Assembly (NCBI RefSeq): GCF_003287275.1
Contig: NZ_QEVW01000006.1
Location: forward strand, 496,001 to 560,000
DNA from: Paenibacillus taichungensis
GTDB taxonomy: Bacteria; Bacillota; Bacilli; Paenibacillales; Paenibacillaceae
Direction: 5' to 3'
DNA length: 64,000 nucleotides
Shown here: piece after piece, positions 6,849 through 15,820 of the stretch
Layout of the letters: each line of letters begins with the position of its first letter
How positions within the stretch are numbered: position 1 is the stretch's first letter
Notes under the pieces: generated by a model
Seen by the model: only the letters and a program-made list of their open reading frames with translations
What the model was told of the DNA's origin: nothing
The model's database searches: none
Program-made: the position numbers and the translations under genes

Positions 6849-8300
6849 ATGTATTCCGATCTGCAATTGACGGAGGACCGCCCTGTATATATACAAGTCA
6901 AAGATTATATGAAGCGATTGATGCTCAAAGGCGGCCTGCAAGCCAAACAAAAGCTTCCTTCTACCCGCGAACTCAGTACACTCATGAAAGTAAGCCGCAG
7001 CACGATTCTGCTGGCCTATGCTGAATTGGAGGAAGAAGGCCTGATCTACGCGGTCAAAGGAAAAGGCAATTACGTTAGTTCAACCATTGATGCACCTGAG
7101 GCAACGTCCGGGTGGCAGCTGGACTGGAACGAACGTGTCAGTGACTACGCAATTCAGGCGGAGCAATATGATCTGATGAAGCATGGCTCAGGATCGGAGC
7201 GCGGTGAGATTTCATTTACCAGCATTGCGCCCGATGAGAAGCTGTTCGACATGCACAATGTAAAAAGAGCCTTTCTCGACCGGATGTCGCTTGAAGGTGA
7301 AGTGCTGTTGAATTACGGATATGCGCAAGGCTACAGGCCTCTTATGAAGTATCTGCTGCAATATATGGAAAATAAAGGTGTTGACCTGACCGGCAAGGAT
7401 ATTCTGATTACCAACGGATTTACGGAAGGTTTTGATCTGGTACTGGGTGCACTTCGCAAAAAAAGCGGTAGGGCCCTGTGCGAAAACCCGACACACCATA
7501 CCGCTGTTAAAAATCTGAGGCTTCATCAATTCCATCTCACCGGTGTGGATATGGAATCAGATGGTCTGAATCTGCGGCAGCTGGAACGGGAACTTGAAGC
7601 AAACCCGTATGATCTGGCCTATCTCGTACCCTCTTACCACAATCCAACCGGGATCGTCACATCACCTGCCAAACGGACAGAGATCATTCGGTTGATGAAC
7701 CAGTACCATGTGCCGATTATTGAAGACGGCTTTAACGAGGAATTGCGGTATTCCGGTTCCCATGTCTCCCCTCTGATTGCCAGTGTGGGCAAAGGGAACG
7801 GACTCGTATATCTGGGTAGCTTCTCCAAGGTATTGTTTCCGGGACTGCGCGTAGGCTGGGTCATTGCGGATGCGGCGCTGATTGATTATCTGGAAAGCAT
7901 GAAACGGGCGCGCAGCATTCATACCTCGACGCTGGATCAGTCACTGCTTTATCAATATCTGAGCAACGGCAATTTCGAGAAATATTTGAAGCGTGCCCGC
8001 ACGGAGTACAAGCGAAAATATGAGCTGGTCGTTCGCTGCTTGCGGCAGTATCTGCCGATGTGTCGGGTTTCCGGTGAAGGCGGCCTTCACCTGTTCGTAC
8101 AATTTCCATCAGAATACCGCACGAGGGAGCTGCTGGCGGCTTGCAAGGTAAAAGGCGTTACCTTCATGCCCGGGGATACCTTTTATCTTGAACCGGGTCA
8201 GGGACAAAACACGATGCGTTTGGGCTTCTCCCGGGTCAGCGATGAGAACATTCGCAAAGGCATTCGCATCATTGGCGAGACGGTTGCTCAAATGAGATGA
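6849..8300 (+). CDS. MocR-subfamily GntR regulator with aminotransferase-like domain (DdlR-like)
   Basis: The 483-residue protein has a GntR winged helix at about residues 12-78 (LPSTRELSTLMKVSRSTI). A fold-type-I aminotransferase domain follows from about 120; the PLP-binding lysine is K327 in GSFSKVLFPG. MocR proteins are transcription factors that sense PLP adducts of amino compounds. One studied member, DdlR of Brevibacillus brevis, activates a D-alanyl-D-alanine ligase gene. The present gene is followed 11 bases later by ddl, which strongly suggests the same role. It starts at ATG with an AAGGGAG site. Unlike a true aminotransferase, its enzymatic activity is probably absent or marginal. 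Confidence 0.88.
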   Translation: MYSDLQLTEDRPVYIQVKDYMKRLMLKGGLQAKQKLPSTRELSTLMKVSRSTILLAYAELEEEGLIYAVKGKGNYVSSTIDAPEATSGWQLDWNERVSDYAIQAEQYDLMKHGSGSERGEISFTSIAPDEKLFDMHNVKRAFLDRMSLEGEVLLNYGYAQGYRPLMKYLLQYMENKGVDLTGKDILITNGFTEGFDLVLGALRKKSGRALCENPTHHTAVKNLRLHQFHLTGVDMESDGLNLRQLERELEANPYDLAYLVPSYHNPTGIVTSPAKRTEIIRLMNQYHVPIIEDGFNEELRYSGSHVSPLIASVGKGNGLVYLGSFSKVLFPGLRVGWVIADAALIDYLESMKRARSIHTSTLDQSLLYQYLSNGNFEKYLKRARTEYKRKYELVVRCLRQYLPMCRVSGEGGLHLFVQFPSEYRTRELLAACKVKGVTFMPGDTFYLEPGQGQNTMRLGFSRVSDENIRKGIRIIGETVAQMR

Positions 8301-8311
8301 GGAGGATTCAC

Positions 8312-9232
8312 ATGAAAGTTGGCGTTATTATGGGTGGCACATCTTCGGAGCGGGATGTTTCCCTGCTCACCGGACAGGAGATGATCAACCATCTGGATGG
8401 ACAGAAGTATGAGGTTATTCCGGTGGAAATCAACAGCAAGCGTGATCTCATCGAGAAAGCCGCAGGATTGGATGTGGCACTGCTCGCTCTGCACGGCAAA
8501 TACGGCGAGGATGGCACGATTCAAGGTACGTTAGAGTCGCTGGGCGTTCCTTATACAGGCTGTGGTGTACTCGCGAGCAGTGTATGCATGGACAAAGATA
8601 TGTCCAAACGGCTCATACAGCATGCGGGTGTACCTACTGGCGAGTGGCTTCAGGTAAGCAGTCTGAATGAATTGTCATCAACCGCTGTGCAGCAGTTAAC
8701 ATATCCCGTTGTGGTAAAGCCCAATTCAGGTGGTTCCAGCATCGGTACACAAGTGGTGCAGGAACCCTCGGCTCTTCATGCGGCTGTAGAAGCGGCTCTC
8801 GTTTGGGACGAAGTCGTCATGATCGAGCAATATATTGAGGGCGAAGAGATTACCTGCGCCGTTCTGGATGGTCAGATGCTTCCTGTTATCTCGATTCGTT
8901 CAAATGCCGATTTTTTCGATTACACCTCCAAATATAATGACGGCGGCGCTGAGGAGCAGGTCGTCCAATTGCCTGCCGATTTGCATAAACGTGTAGAAGC
9001 GGCGGCATTAACCTGTTACCGGGTGTTGAAATGCAGTGTATATGCTCGCGTGGACATGATGATTCGAGATGGCATGCCCTATGTGCTTGAGGTGAACACG
9101 TTGCCAGGTCTTACCCGAAATAGCCTGCTGCCCAAAAGTGCAGCCGCTGCTGGTATTTCCTTTGCCAGTTTGCTGGATTCCATTATTGATCTCTCGTTAA
9201 AAGAACGTCAAAAGGAGGCAACGCGATCATGA
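8312..9232 (+). CDS. ddl: D-alanine-D-alanine ligase
   Basis: This 306-residue ATP-grasp ligase joins two D-alanines for peptidoglycan precursors. Motifs align with E. coli DdlB: the N-terminal GGTSSERDVS, HGKYGEDGTIQGTLE, the PNSGGSSIG loop, FFDYTSKY with the omega-loop tyrosine typical of D-Ala rather than D-Lac ligases, and the C-terminal LEVNTLPGLT. The start is the ATG at 8312, preceded by GGAGGATTCAC; an in-frame ATG at 8297 lies inside the previous gene. It is 306 residues, like E. coli DdlB, rather than about 355 as in the main Bacillus Ddl. It may therefore be a secondary ligase under MocR control. Confidence 0.92.
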   Translation: MKVGVIMGGTSSERDVSLLTGQEMINHLDGQKYEVIPVEINSKRDLIEKAAGLDVALLALHGKYGEDGTIQGTLESLGVPYTGCGVLASSVCMDKDMSKRLIQHAGVPTGEWLQVSSLNELSSTAVQQLTYPVVVKPNSGGSSIGTQVVQEPSALHAAVEAALVWDEVVMIEQYIEGEEITCAVLDGQMLPVISIRSNADFFDYTSKYNDGGAEEQVVQLPADLHKRVEAAALTCYRVLKCSVYARVDMMIRDGMPYVLEVNTLPGLTRNSLLPKSAAAAGISFASLLDSIIDLSLKERQKEATRS

Positions 9233-9687
9233 GTCTGAATGTATCGATTCGTAACAGTACCCCTGAAGATCTGCAGGATATGGTCATTCTTATGGATCAA
9301 CTCGGTTATCCAACCACGTATGCCGAGATGAAGGAGCGTTATTCGCACATCGCTGCGGATTCAAACTTTGCAACGTTGGTTGCCGAAGTCCGTGGCCGTG
9401 TCGTTGGATTGATTGGTCTACAGACATCTTACCTATATGAAAAAAACGGAAGACACTGCCGCATCATGGCTCTCATCGTGCATGATCAGTTCAGAAGCTC
9501 CGGCATCGGTCGTCAGCTTATTCTGGAAGCAGAGCAGTGGGCAGCCACTCATGGCGTGGATTCCTTATCTCTAAACAGCGGCAATCGCCCGGATCGTGAA
9601 GCTGCGCATGAATTCTACCAACAGATGGGCTTTACCGCGGGAAGTACCGGATTTAGCAAAAAGCCTCAGGCTTTGCAGCATAGCTGA
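9229..9687 (+). CDS. GNAT-family N-acetyltransferase
   Basis: This 152-residue acetyltransferase overlaps the ddl stop by four bases (ATGA), so it is translationally coupled. The acetyl-CoA-binding motif A is visible as RIMALIVHDQFRSSGIGRQLI (about residues 79-99), and HEFYQQMGF marks the C-terminal motif B. The substrate is unknown. Operon membership with ddl suggests a small-molecule amine or cell-wall precursor, or self-protection, but this is inference only. Confidence 0.85.
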   Translation: MSLNVSIRNSTPEDLQDMVILMDQLGYPTTYAEMKERYSHIAADSNFATLVAEVRGRVVGLIGLQTSYLYEKNGRHCRIMALIVHDQFRSSGIGRQLILEAEQWAATHGVDSLSLNSGNRPDREAAHEFYQQMGFTAGSTGFSKKPQALQHS

Positions 9688-9712
9688 CTGTTTACAACGT
9701 AACATCAAAAAA

Positions 9713-9753
9713 ACGCCCATTTCCAACACAAAGGTCGGAAACGGGCGTTCTTT
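9713..9753 (+). terminator. Bidirectional terminator between the GNAT and stalk-lipoprotein genes
   Basis: ACGCCC and TTTCC pair with GGAAA and GGGCGT (9713-9748), with A-rich and T-rich flanks on both sides. The genes converge here. Confidence 0.85.
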
Positions 9754-9771
9754 ATAATATACAAATCTTAC

Positions 9772-11295
9772 TTATGGCCGGTCAATGAAAATCCAGCCTG
9801 TTTCTTTTTCCTTATCTACAGATGCCCCAAGAGACTCTGCCATAAAGCGCAGCGGGACATAGGTTTTGCCGTTTTTGCCTACATAGGCGGGTTCAACCAT
9901 CGTTACTTCCTTGCCTGCAACGGTTGCCTTCTTGGAACCTACAGTCAGGATAATCTCATCGCCAGTGATATCGTCAATAACGACGATTTTATCCGACCCT
10001 TTGGTCCATTTCACTTCAGCATCCAATTCCTCGGACAGATAACGAAGAGGAACAAATGTTGTATTTTTAACAGTGATTGCACCATAGGATTCGTCGTCCG
10101 GATACAACATGACATATTTACGGGTGATTCCTGCTTCATCCTTCAACAGCTGATACACAAGTGAATTGGAATCAAAATTGCGCAACATCTGACCTGGCGT
10201 GATATCTCCCTGCATCAGATCAATTGCACCGTCCGTTTTGTCCACGGCATCCACAGTTACTGGTCCACCAATATTCCACAGTTCACTGTCACCGTATACG
10301 GATACCGATTTGATCGGCAGATCTTCAGAAGCAGGCAACGCTACTTTGAAATCATAAATCTGTTTACGGATATTCAGCGCGCTGTCCAGATAAAAGTCCA
10401 ATTTGAGATTGGTATCTGTTCCGAATACCGTCTTCAGTTCAGGTGTTTCGGTCAACAAGCTGGCTAGTTCCTTGTCGTAATTGGCAAGAATCTCGTCAAG
10501 ACCGCCCTTAATCGTTTCGTACAATGAAGCAACTTCGGCATCCCGTGATTCGCTAATCGTAGACGGAAGGGCACTGCCGTCGCCATTATCAACTGTGTTG
10601 ATTGTAACGAGGATAGGGTAGAACACATCATACAGATCTCCAATCAGATCCTTGAGTCCTTGCTCGTCCTGAGCAACACTTGTCAGAAACGGTTTAACCA
10701 TGGCAAGAAGCTCTTCTCCACTGATCTCCACATGCAGCTTGGAGAGACTCAGCGAATCACCGTTAACCGATTCCTGTACTGGGGTTACGGAAATATTTTT
10801 CGGGTTGGACAAATGCTTCAGCGCAAAGGTCAGCAATTTCGGGGAAAGCTCCTCAATCTGCTTCTCCAACGCCTTCGTATCTAGCATAGGAAGCGTGTCA
10901 TCCTCCAAAGATATGTATAGAGGCTTTTGCGCTCCGTCTACATCAATGACCATTTCCGATTTATCCATCGACAGATGGAAAGGCAATTTCTTTCCTTGCA
11001 TACTTAGTGTCCCTTTGACAGACGCCGTGCTGGAGTCCTTCACTTTGGCATCTTCAATATCCAATGAAATGGAATTAATGAGTTCAATCATTTGAAGAGC
11101 ATCCTCATCGACGAGGTTTGCTGTCGGTTCAATTTTTATATGCATGGACTGTTTGGATTCACCGGACTTGACGGTTGTACTGTTGACAACGGCTTTGCCA
11201 ATATCTACGCCACCTACGGCTTGACATCCCGTAAGCGCAACCATCATCAAAACGAGTGGTACGGCAATCCACTTCACTAGCTTGTGATTTTTGAT
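9772..11295 (-). CDS. Surface lipoprotein with C-terminal copper-amine-oxidase-like stalk domain
   Basis: This lipoprotein of about 500 residues has a signal ending in ALTGC. Residues about 30-390 form an unnamed, largely soluble domain rich in short amphipathic segments. The last 110 residues are the two-part amine-oxidase-N-like stalk module with VPLRYLSEEL and YVPLRFMAESLGAS motifs, common on Paenibacillus surface proteins; it is not a copper enzyme. The first canonical start is GTG at 11275-11277, but it lies 25 bases from the only good ribosome site. An in-frame ATC at 11293-11295 lies seven bases from AGGAGG (11303-11308) and would give a Lys-rich signal (KNHKLVKW). I report that longer form with caution. 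Confidence 0.75.
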   Translation of the reverse strand: MKNHKLVKWIAVPLVLMMVALTGCQAVGGVDIGKAVVNSTTVKSGESKQSMHIKIEPTANLVDEDALQMIELINSISLDIEDAKVKDSSTASVKGTLSMQGKKLPFHLSMDKSEMVIDVDGAQKPLYISLEDDTLPMLDTKALEKQIEELSPKLLTFALKHLSNPKNISVTPVQESVNGDSLSLSKLHVEISGEELLAMVKPFLTSVAQDEQGLKDLIGDLYDVFYPILVTINTVDNGDGSALPSTISESRDAEVASLYETIKGGLDEILANYDKELASLLTETPELKTVFGTDTNLKLDFYLDSALNIRKQIYDFKVALPASEDLPIKSVSVYGDSELWNIGGPVTVDAVDKTDGAIDLMQGDITPGQMLRNFDSNSLVYQLLKDEAGITRKYVMLYPDDESYGAITVKNTTFVPLRYLSEELDAEVKWTKGSDKIVVIDDITGDEIILTVGSKKATVAGKEVTMVEPAYVGKNGKTYVPLRFMAESLGASVDKEKETGWIFIDRP

Positions 11296-11388
11296 ACGAT
11301 CTCCTCCTTAGGAAAAATGTGGTTCACTCCTATTATGAGGGTTATAGGTAATTGTTGTAAACCAGATCCATAAATAAATACCAAAAAA

Positions 11389-11410
11389 AGGCCGAACAAA
11401 TGTCCGACCT
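11389..11410 (-). terminator. Terminator after the small acidic protein gene
   Basis: On the minus strand AGGTCGGAC pairs with GTTCGGCCT (G-U pairs included), followed by a run of seven T residues at 11382-11388. Confidence 0.65.
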
Positions 11411-11489
11411 CGGGTACGACGTATATTTAAATATTTGATGTAATTGGCTGCTATAACACTACGCCTATTCAAATCATAAACAGTTAAGT

Positions 11490-11621
11490 TTATTCTTTTT
11501 CTCTATCCTCTGCCTCTGTATCCTCATCCGATTCTTTACCATCGGTACGTGCAGGGGTTTCAAATTGATCCGGCTCGTCGTCTTGAATGGCTTTGTTCTC
11601 TTCATTCTGGTCCTGTGTCAT
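11490..11621 (-). CDS. Small highly acidic protein, 43 residues, unknown
   Basis: ATG 11619-11621 begins MTQDQNEENKAIQDDEPDQ and the frame ends in EDREKE before TAA. About 40 per cent of residues are Asp or Glu, and there are almost no hydrophobic residues. A GAGAGGGA site lies about eight bases upstream and a terminator follows downstream on the same strand, so it looks like a real single-gene transcript. Small disordered acidic proteins of this kind are found in many Paenibacillus genomes without assigned function. No role can be stated. Confidence 0.6.
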   Translation of the reverse strand: MTQDQNEENKAIQDDEPDQFETPARTDGKESDEDTEAEDREKE

Positions 11622-11734
11622 ATCGTATTCCCTCTCTTCTACCGGATTTCAGGCACAGTCTGTGCCTTGTTTCTATCAATAACCGGAATTATGAAGAACT
11701 AAACAAACGTAGGTGCGAAATTTCAATTTAAAAT

Positions 11735-12202
11735 TTAGAAAATATAAAAGACAATCCCGTTCCCGCTTGCAGCCGTTGCCTGAAATAAAGCCTGAACATC
11801 ATTCAGTGCCTGAACGATCTCCTGGAATGTCTCCTCTGCGTCCCAATCATCCATGACAGGATACACGCCCTCAGCTACCATTTGTTCCAGGCTAAACCGT
11901 TTCTTCAATTCTTCAGGTGTCAGTTGTTCTAACGCCATGTACGCCTCAAGCACCTGTTCATTGTTCAGCAGGAACAGATCCATGTCTGAATAGTTGCCCA
12001 GATATTGTTCACCTGCCAAAGGGACCACATATCCCAGAGGAGGCTGCCCCTCTACCACTTCACCAGTCAACGTAAACTGTAGCATCTGCCACATTTTATC
12101 GATATCCAGCTCGACCGAGCAATCATGTACACTGACTTCACCTGACTTAATGGATTCAACCAATTCATTGGTGACAACAAGATATCTGCCGGACATGCCC
12201 AT
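11735..12202 (-). CDS. DUF1877 (YfbM-like) protein
   Basis: This 155-residue protein starts MGMSGRYLVVTNELVESI and contains ELDIDKMWQMLQFTLTG and the TPEELKKRFSLEQMVAEGVYP block. That order matches E. coli YfbM and the DUF1877 family. The family is cytosolic with no known biochemical role. The ATG is preceded by GGAGGGATAAGGGT. It is divergent from the DUF4385 gene, sharing a 116-base promoter region. Confidence 0.85.
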   Translation of the reverse strand: MGMSGRYLVVTNELVESIKSGEVSVHDCSVELDIDKMWQMLQFTLTGEVVEGQPPLGYVVPLAGEQYLGNYSDMDLFLLNNEQVLEAYMALEQLTPEELKKRFSLEQMVAEGVYPVMDDWDAEETFQEIVQALNDVQALFQATAASGNGIVFYIF

Positions 12203-12318
12203 ACCCTTATCCCTCCTATGTATATACTTCTCTTCCTTCCCATTAACCGTGCATGTTGTACAAGAATCGGGGTAAAGAGGTGGAAAGGAACAATAATCTT
12301 CAAGGAGGAGCGGAATCC

Positions 12319-12795
12319 ATGAAAAAGTTTGATTACAACCTCAATTACGAGGAGCTTGATCTGCGCAAGCAGCCTGAACTGTATACCATTGGCCGGGGGG
12401 AACAAGGGGTATTAATGGTGGAGCCCTACAAAAGCGAGATTCTACCGCACTGGCGGTTCAAAACACCTGAAATTGCGAAAGAATCCTCGCAGAAGATCTA
12501 CGAACTATTTTTGGAGTATAAGAAAAAGGATGACTTTGTCGGTATGGATATGGCACGCAAGTTTTTGCAAATGGGTTATACGCGGGCCCGACGGTATACG
12601 AATCATAAAGGCGGACGCAAATATTCGAAGGCGGACGGCTCCATCCTGCCTTATCAGAATGATAAGGTGAAGGCTGAATCGGCAGCCATTTTCAAAGCAC
12701 AATGGGAGATTGCCAAAACGGACCGGGATTATGTGAAAATGAAGCAGGAGCACCGGGAAAAGTACGAGTCGGAGAATACGCAGGAGCATGGGTGA
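12319..12795 (+). CDS. DUF4385 family protein
   Basis: The start is ATG 12319 (MKKFDYNLNYEELDLRKQPE) behind AAGGAGGAGC; an upstream in-frame ATG at 12253 has no ribosome site. The 158-residue protein shows the family hallmark KSEILPHWRFKTPEIA and the block VGMDMARKFLQMGYTRARRY, then NHKGGRKY. DUF4385 proteins occur in bacteria and in cyanophages and have no established function. The protein is soluble and strongly basic in its middle. It has no operon partner. Confidence 0.82.
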   Translation: MKKFDYNLNYEELDLRKQPELYTIGRGEQGVLMVEPYKSEILPHWRFKTPEIAKESSQKIYELFLEYKKKDDFVGMDMARKFLQMGYTRARRYTNHKGGRKYSKADGSILPYQNDKVKAESAAIFKAQWEIAKTDRDYVKMKQEHREKYESENTQEHG

Positions 12796-12892
12796 AAATA
12801 CATGATTCATGCAGATGTTCATTTTGATATAATGCAATACATCAAGCTTCATACACGAGATTAACGATGTACACCCATCCAAAGGAGCCCTC

Positions 12893-14656
12893 ATGAACCC
12901 ACCTAGCCACCATTTCGTTCTGACGCTTGTTTGCATCACCCTGTGTCTGTTTATTCTGCTTCCTCTGCCTGCGTCTGCAGCCAAGTCTGAACTTGCCAGA
13001 CAACATGAAATGACGGCCTTTGGTCCGCTACAAAGCGATGTTGACGGGATTCAGCCGGGATGGAACCTGGGAAATTCCCTGGATACGGTCGGACCTGATG
13101 AAACGTATTGGGGAAACCCGCGAGTTACCCGTGAGCTGATACAGCAGATCGCTGCTAAGGGATACCGAAGTATTCGCATTCCCGTCACATGGGATGGGCA
13201 TATTGGGGATGCACCAGACTACACTATTGATCCAGCCTACATGGCTCGTGTTCAGGAGGTTGTCCAATGGGCGCTGGAAGCCAATCTCTATGTCGTTGTG
13301 AACGTTCACCATGATTCCTATCTGTGGATTAGCCAACTGGAGACGGACCATGATCAGGTGCTTTCCCGTTATAAAGCAATATGGGCTCAGATTGCCACGC
13401 AGTTCAAAGATAAACCACGTAAGCTGATGTTTGAGAGTGTTAACGAACCGCGCTTTAACCGCGGAGCAACAAATGCAGGCGACATGGGCTCAGGCAGCAA
13501 TATTAATGAGGCACGACAGCTGGAGCTTTTGCATGAATTAAACACTGCATTTGTTGAGTTGGTACGAGAAACGGGTGGAAATAACAGCGAGCGCCCGTTA
13601 GTCCTGCCTACGCTGGAAAGTTCACCAACACAGGTGAGACTCGACAGTTTGAGGCAGACGATAGCCGGGCTGAAGGACCACAACCTGATTGCTACGATGC
13701 ATTATTACGGATACTGGCCGTTCAGCGTCAACATTGCAGGACATACCACCTTCGACACGGATACGAAAAATGATGCGGCCAGCACGTTCAACAATGTGTA
13801 CAACACGCTGGTTGTTCAAGGTATTCCGGTTATTCTCGGTGAATACGGCCTGCTCGGTTTTGACAAACATACCGATGTCATCGAACAGGGAGAGAAGCTG
13901 AAATATTTTGAATTCGTCGGCCATCAGTCAAAAGAAAAAAAGATCGCGTCCATGTTATGGGACAACGGTCAGCATCTGAATCGGCAAACATTCCAGTGGG
14001 CTGACCCGGATTTATTCCAGATGATCCAAGCTTCCTGGACAGGACGCTCTGCCATAGGTGAAAGCGATCTGCTCTATTTCAGACAAGGTTCGCCTGTGGG
14101 AGACAGACAATTGACGATCAAGTTAAACGGAAACAAACTGGTTGCCCTGTATGCGAGTGATCAGATGCTGCAAGCTGGCACGGATTATTCGTTCACTGGC
14201 AGCACGTTGACCGTCAAAGCCGCTGCGTTATCCCGGATGATCAGCTCAAGTCAGAAGCTTGGGAACAACGGGATACTCACAGCGAAATTCAATCAGGGGG
14301 CAGAATGGAACTGGAATGTGATTGTGTTTACGGAGCCTGAGTTGAGCGGCGCAACAGGTACGGTAGACTCCTTCTCCATTCCTACCCAGTTTCAAGGTGA
14401 TCAGCTTGCCACGATGGAGGCTGTGTATACATCTGGTGAGAATACCACGCCACAGGACTGGACAGCGTATAAGGAATTCTTGAGTACATTTGCTCCTTCT
14501 TATGAAACGAATGAAATTAAACTACAGCCCGATTGGCTCAAAGAACTGCGCGACGGACAGATCGAGCTGACATTTCACTTCTGGAGTGGTGAGCTCATTC
14601 GCTACACTCTGATTAAGAACGGAAATCTGGTGACTGGCAAGGTACAAAATAATTGA
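12893..14656 (+). CDS. Secreted GH5 endoglucanase with X2-type module
   Basis: This 587-residue protein has a signal peptide cleaved near residue 29 (LPLPASAA). The GH5 catalytic barrel covers about 45-385: GWNLGNSLD, IRIPVTW, the acid/base glutamate E185 in ESVNEP and the nucleophile E317 in ILGEYG. Residues about 392-482 resemble the immunoglobulin-like X2 module (CBM_X2), and about 105 residues more form a further beta-rich domain. It should cut internal beta-1,4-glucan links outside the cell. The ATG follows AAGGAGCCCTC. It is a single-gene unit closed by a strong terminator. Confidence 0.92.
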   Translation: MNPPSHHFVLTLVCITLCLFILLPLPASAAKSELARQHEMTAFGPLQSDVDGIQPGWNLGNSLDTVGPDETYWGNPRVTRELIQQIAAKGYRSIRIPVTWDGHIGDAPDYTIDPAYMARVQEVVQWALEANLYVVVNVHHDSYLWISQLETDHDQVLSRYKAIWAQIATQFKDKPRKLMFESVNEPRFNRGATNAGDMGSGSNINEARQLELLHELNTAFVELVRETGGNNSERPLVLPTLESSPTQVRLDSLRQTIAGLKDHNLIATMHYYGYWPFSVNIAGHTTFDTDTKNDAASTFNNVYNTLVVQGIPVILGEYGLLGFDKHTDVIEQGEKLKYFEFVGHQSKEKKIASMLWDNGQHLNRQTFQWADPDLFQMIQASWTGRSAIGESDLLYFRQGSPVGDRQLTIKLNGNKLVALYASDQMLQAGTDYSFTGSTLTVKAAALSRMISSSQKLGNNGILTAKFNQGAEWNWNVIVFTEPELSGATGTVDSFSIPTQFQGDQLATMEAVYTSGENTTPQDWTAYKEFLSTFAPSYETNEIKLQPDWLKELRDGQIELTFHFWSGELIRYTLIKNGNLVTGKVQNN

Positions 14657-14749
14657 AACTGATCGCGGGTTGGGATTGTACGACCCGTTGATTGCAATGG
14701 GCGCTGCAGGATGCAGCCTGACCTATGAAGTATTGAAGATTGTTCAAGT

Positions 14750-14790
14750 AAAGACGCTACCAGTGGGTAATCCCCGCTGGCAGCGTCTTT
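14750..14790 (+). terminator. Bidirectional terminator between the GH5 and SDR genes
   Basis: AAAGACGCT-CCAG-GGG pairs with CCC-CTGG-AGCGTCTTT around the loop TAAT. The symmetric A and T ends suit the two convergent genes. Confidence 0.9.
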
Positions 14791-14812
14791 CGGTTTGGTA
14801 AGTTTGGTATGG

Positions 14813-15628
14813 TTAAGCCTGTGCCTTTTGCGCCTTGCCGCTTTTCGAACGGGGCCGAAGCATGCCCCCTACGATGCGCAGCATTTGTCTGCGCGGCATA
14901 AGGCGAGCAAACTGGGCCGTCCAGTAATTGGAGGCACCTGGCACAGCATACGGCTTGCCTGACGCCAACGCCTTCATCGCTACTTCCACAACATGCTCGG
15001 GCGTATCCCGTTTGCCTACCGAGGCCTCTTCGGCTCCTACTACGTCAAAGAATGAGGTATCGGTCGAGCCAGGGCATAGAGCCAAAAACTGAACGCCTCG
15101 CTTCCGGTTCTCTTCATACAACGCCTCTGTAAAAGAAAGAACGAAAGATTTCGTAGCCCCATATACAGCCATGTATGGATCAGGTTGAAAAGCAGCCGTT
15201 GAAGAAACGTTGATGACGGTGCCGTTCCGTTTTTGCAGCATGCCTGGCAGGAAAAGATGGGTCATGTTCATGACTGCGAGTACATTCAGCATAATCTCTT
15301 CCTGCTGCCGTGCACCATCCACTTGTTCAAACATTCCATGCGTGGCAAATCCCGCATTGTTGATTAATACATTAACCTGTATGCCCCGATTCATACATTC
15401 CTCATAAACGTGTTGTGGTGCATCCGCCTGGGATAGATCCGCTACAATTACTTCCGTCTTCACTTGATAGGTTCGCTCAATCCGTTCTGCCAGTTGACGC
15501 AATTTGGACTCCGATCGGGCCACCAAGACCACATGTTTGCCTTTTGACGCCATCTCCAATGCAAAAGTCTGCCCAATTCCTGAAGAAGCCCCCGTAATGA
15601 GTACCCATTGATTTTGAACCTGCTTCAT
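14813..15628 (-). CDS. SDR-family oxidoreductase
   Basis: This 271-residue short-chain dehydrogenase has TGASSGIGQ (about residues 14-22), NNAG near 91 and the catalytic YGATK near 158-162. The first strand (VLVARSE) favours NADP. The C-terminal extension is basic (PRRQMLRIVGGMLRPRSKSGK), as in the DltE-like and 3-ketoacyl reductase-like groups, so a membrane or lipid substrate is possible but unproven. It is divergent from a TetR gene, and a palindrome 37 bases upstream of its start suggests control by that TetR. Confidence 0.85.
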   Translation of the reverse strand: MKQVQNQWVLITGASSGIGQTFALEMASKGKHVVLVARSESKLRQLAERIERTYQVKTEVIVADLSQADAPQHVYEECMNRGIQVNVLINNAGFATHGMFEQVDGARQQEEIMLNVLAVMNMTHLFLPGMLQKRNGTVINVSSTAAFQPDPYMAVYGATKSFVLSFTEALYEENRKRGVQFLALCPGSTDTSFFDVVGAEEASVGKRDTPEHVVEVAMKALASGKPYAVPGASNYWTAQFARLMPRRQMLRIVGGMLRPRSKSGKAQKAQA

Positions 15629-15664
15629 ATCTCATCCACCTTTTTCGAACACTCGTTTTTTATT

Positions 15665-15679
15665 GGAAACACTGTTTCC
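15665..15679. promoter_or_regulatory. Palindrome, likely TetR operator
   Basis: GGAAAC-ACT-GTTTCC is a perfect 6-3-6 inverted repeat between the divergent SDR and TetR genes, on the SDR side. A TetR dimer site is the natural reading. Confidence 0.6.
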
Positions 15680-15820
15680 TAATGAAATCATCGTACTCCC
15701 TTGTCTTCTTACTGTCAACTTCTTTTGATCATTTGACGATTTCCAACGTAAAACAGTAGAATGACGATAAGAAACATGGTTACCGTTAAACAACAATATG
15801 GATGTATGAGGATGAGATAG

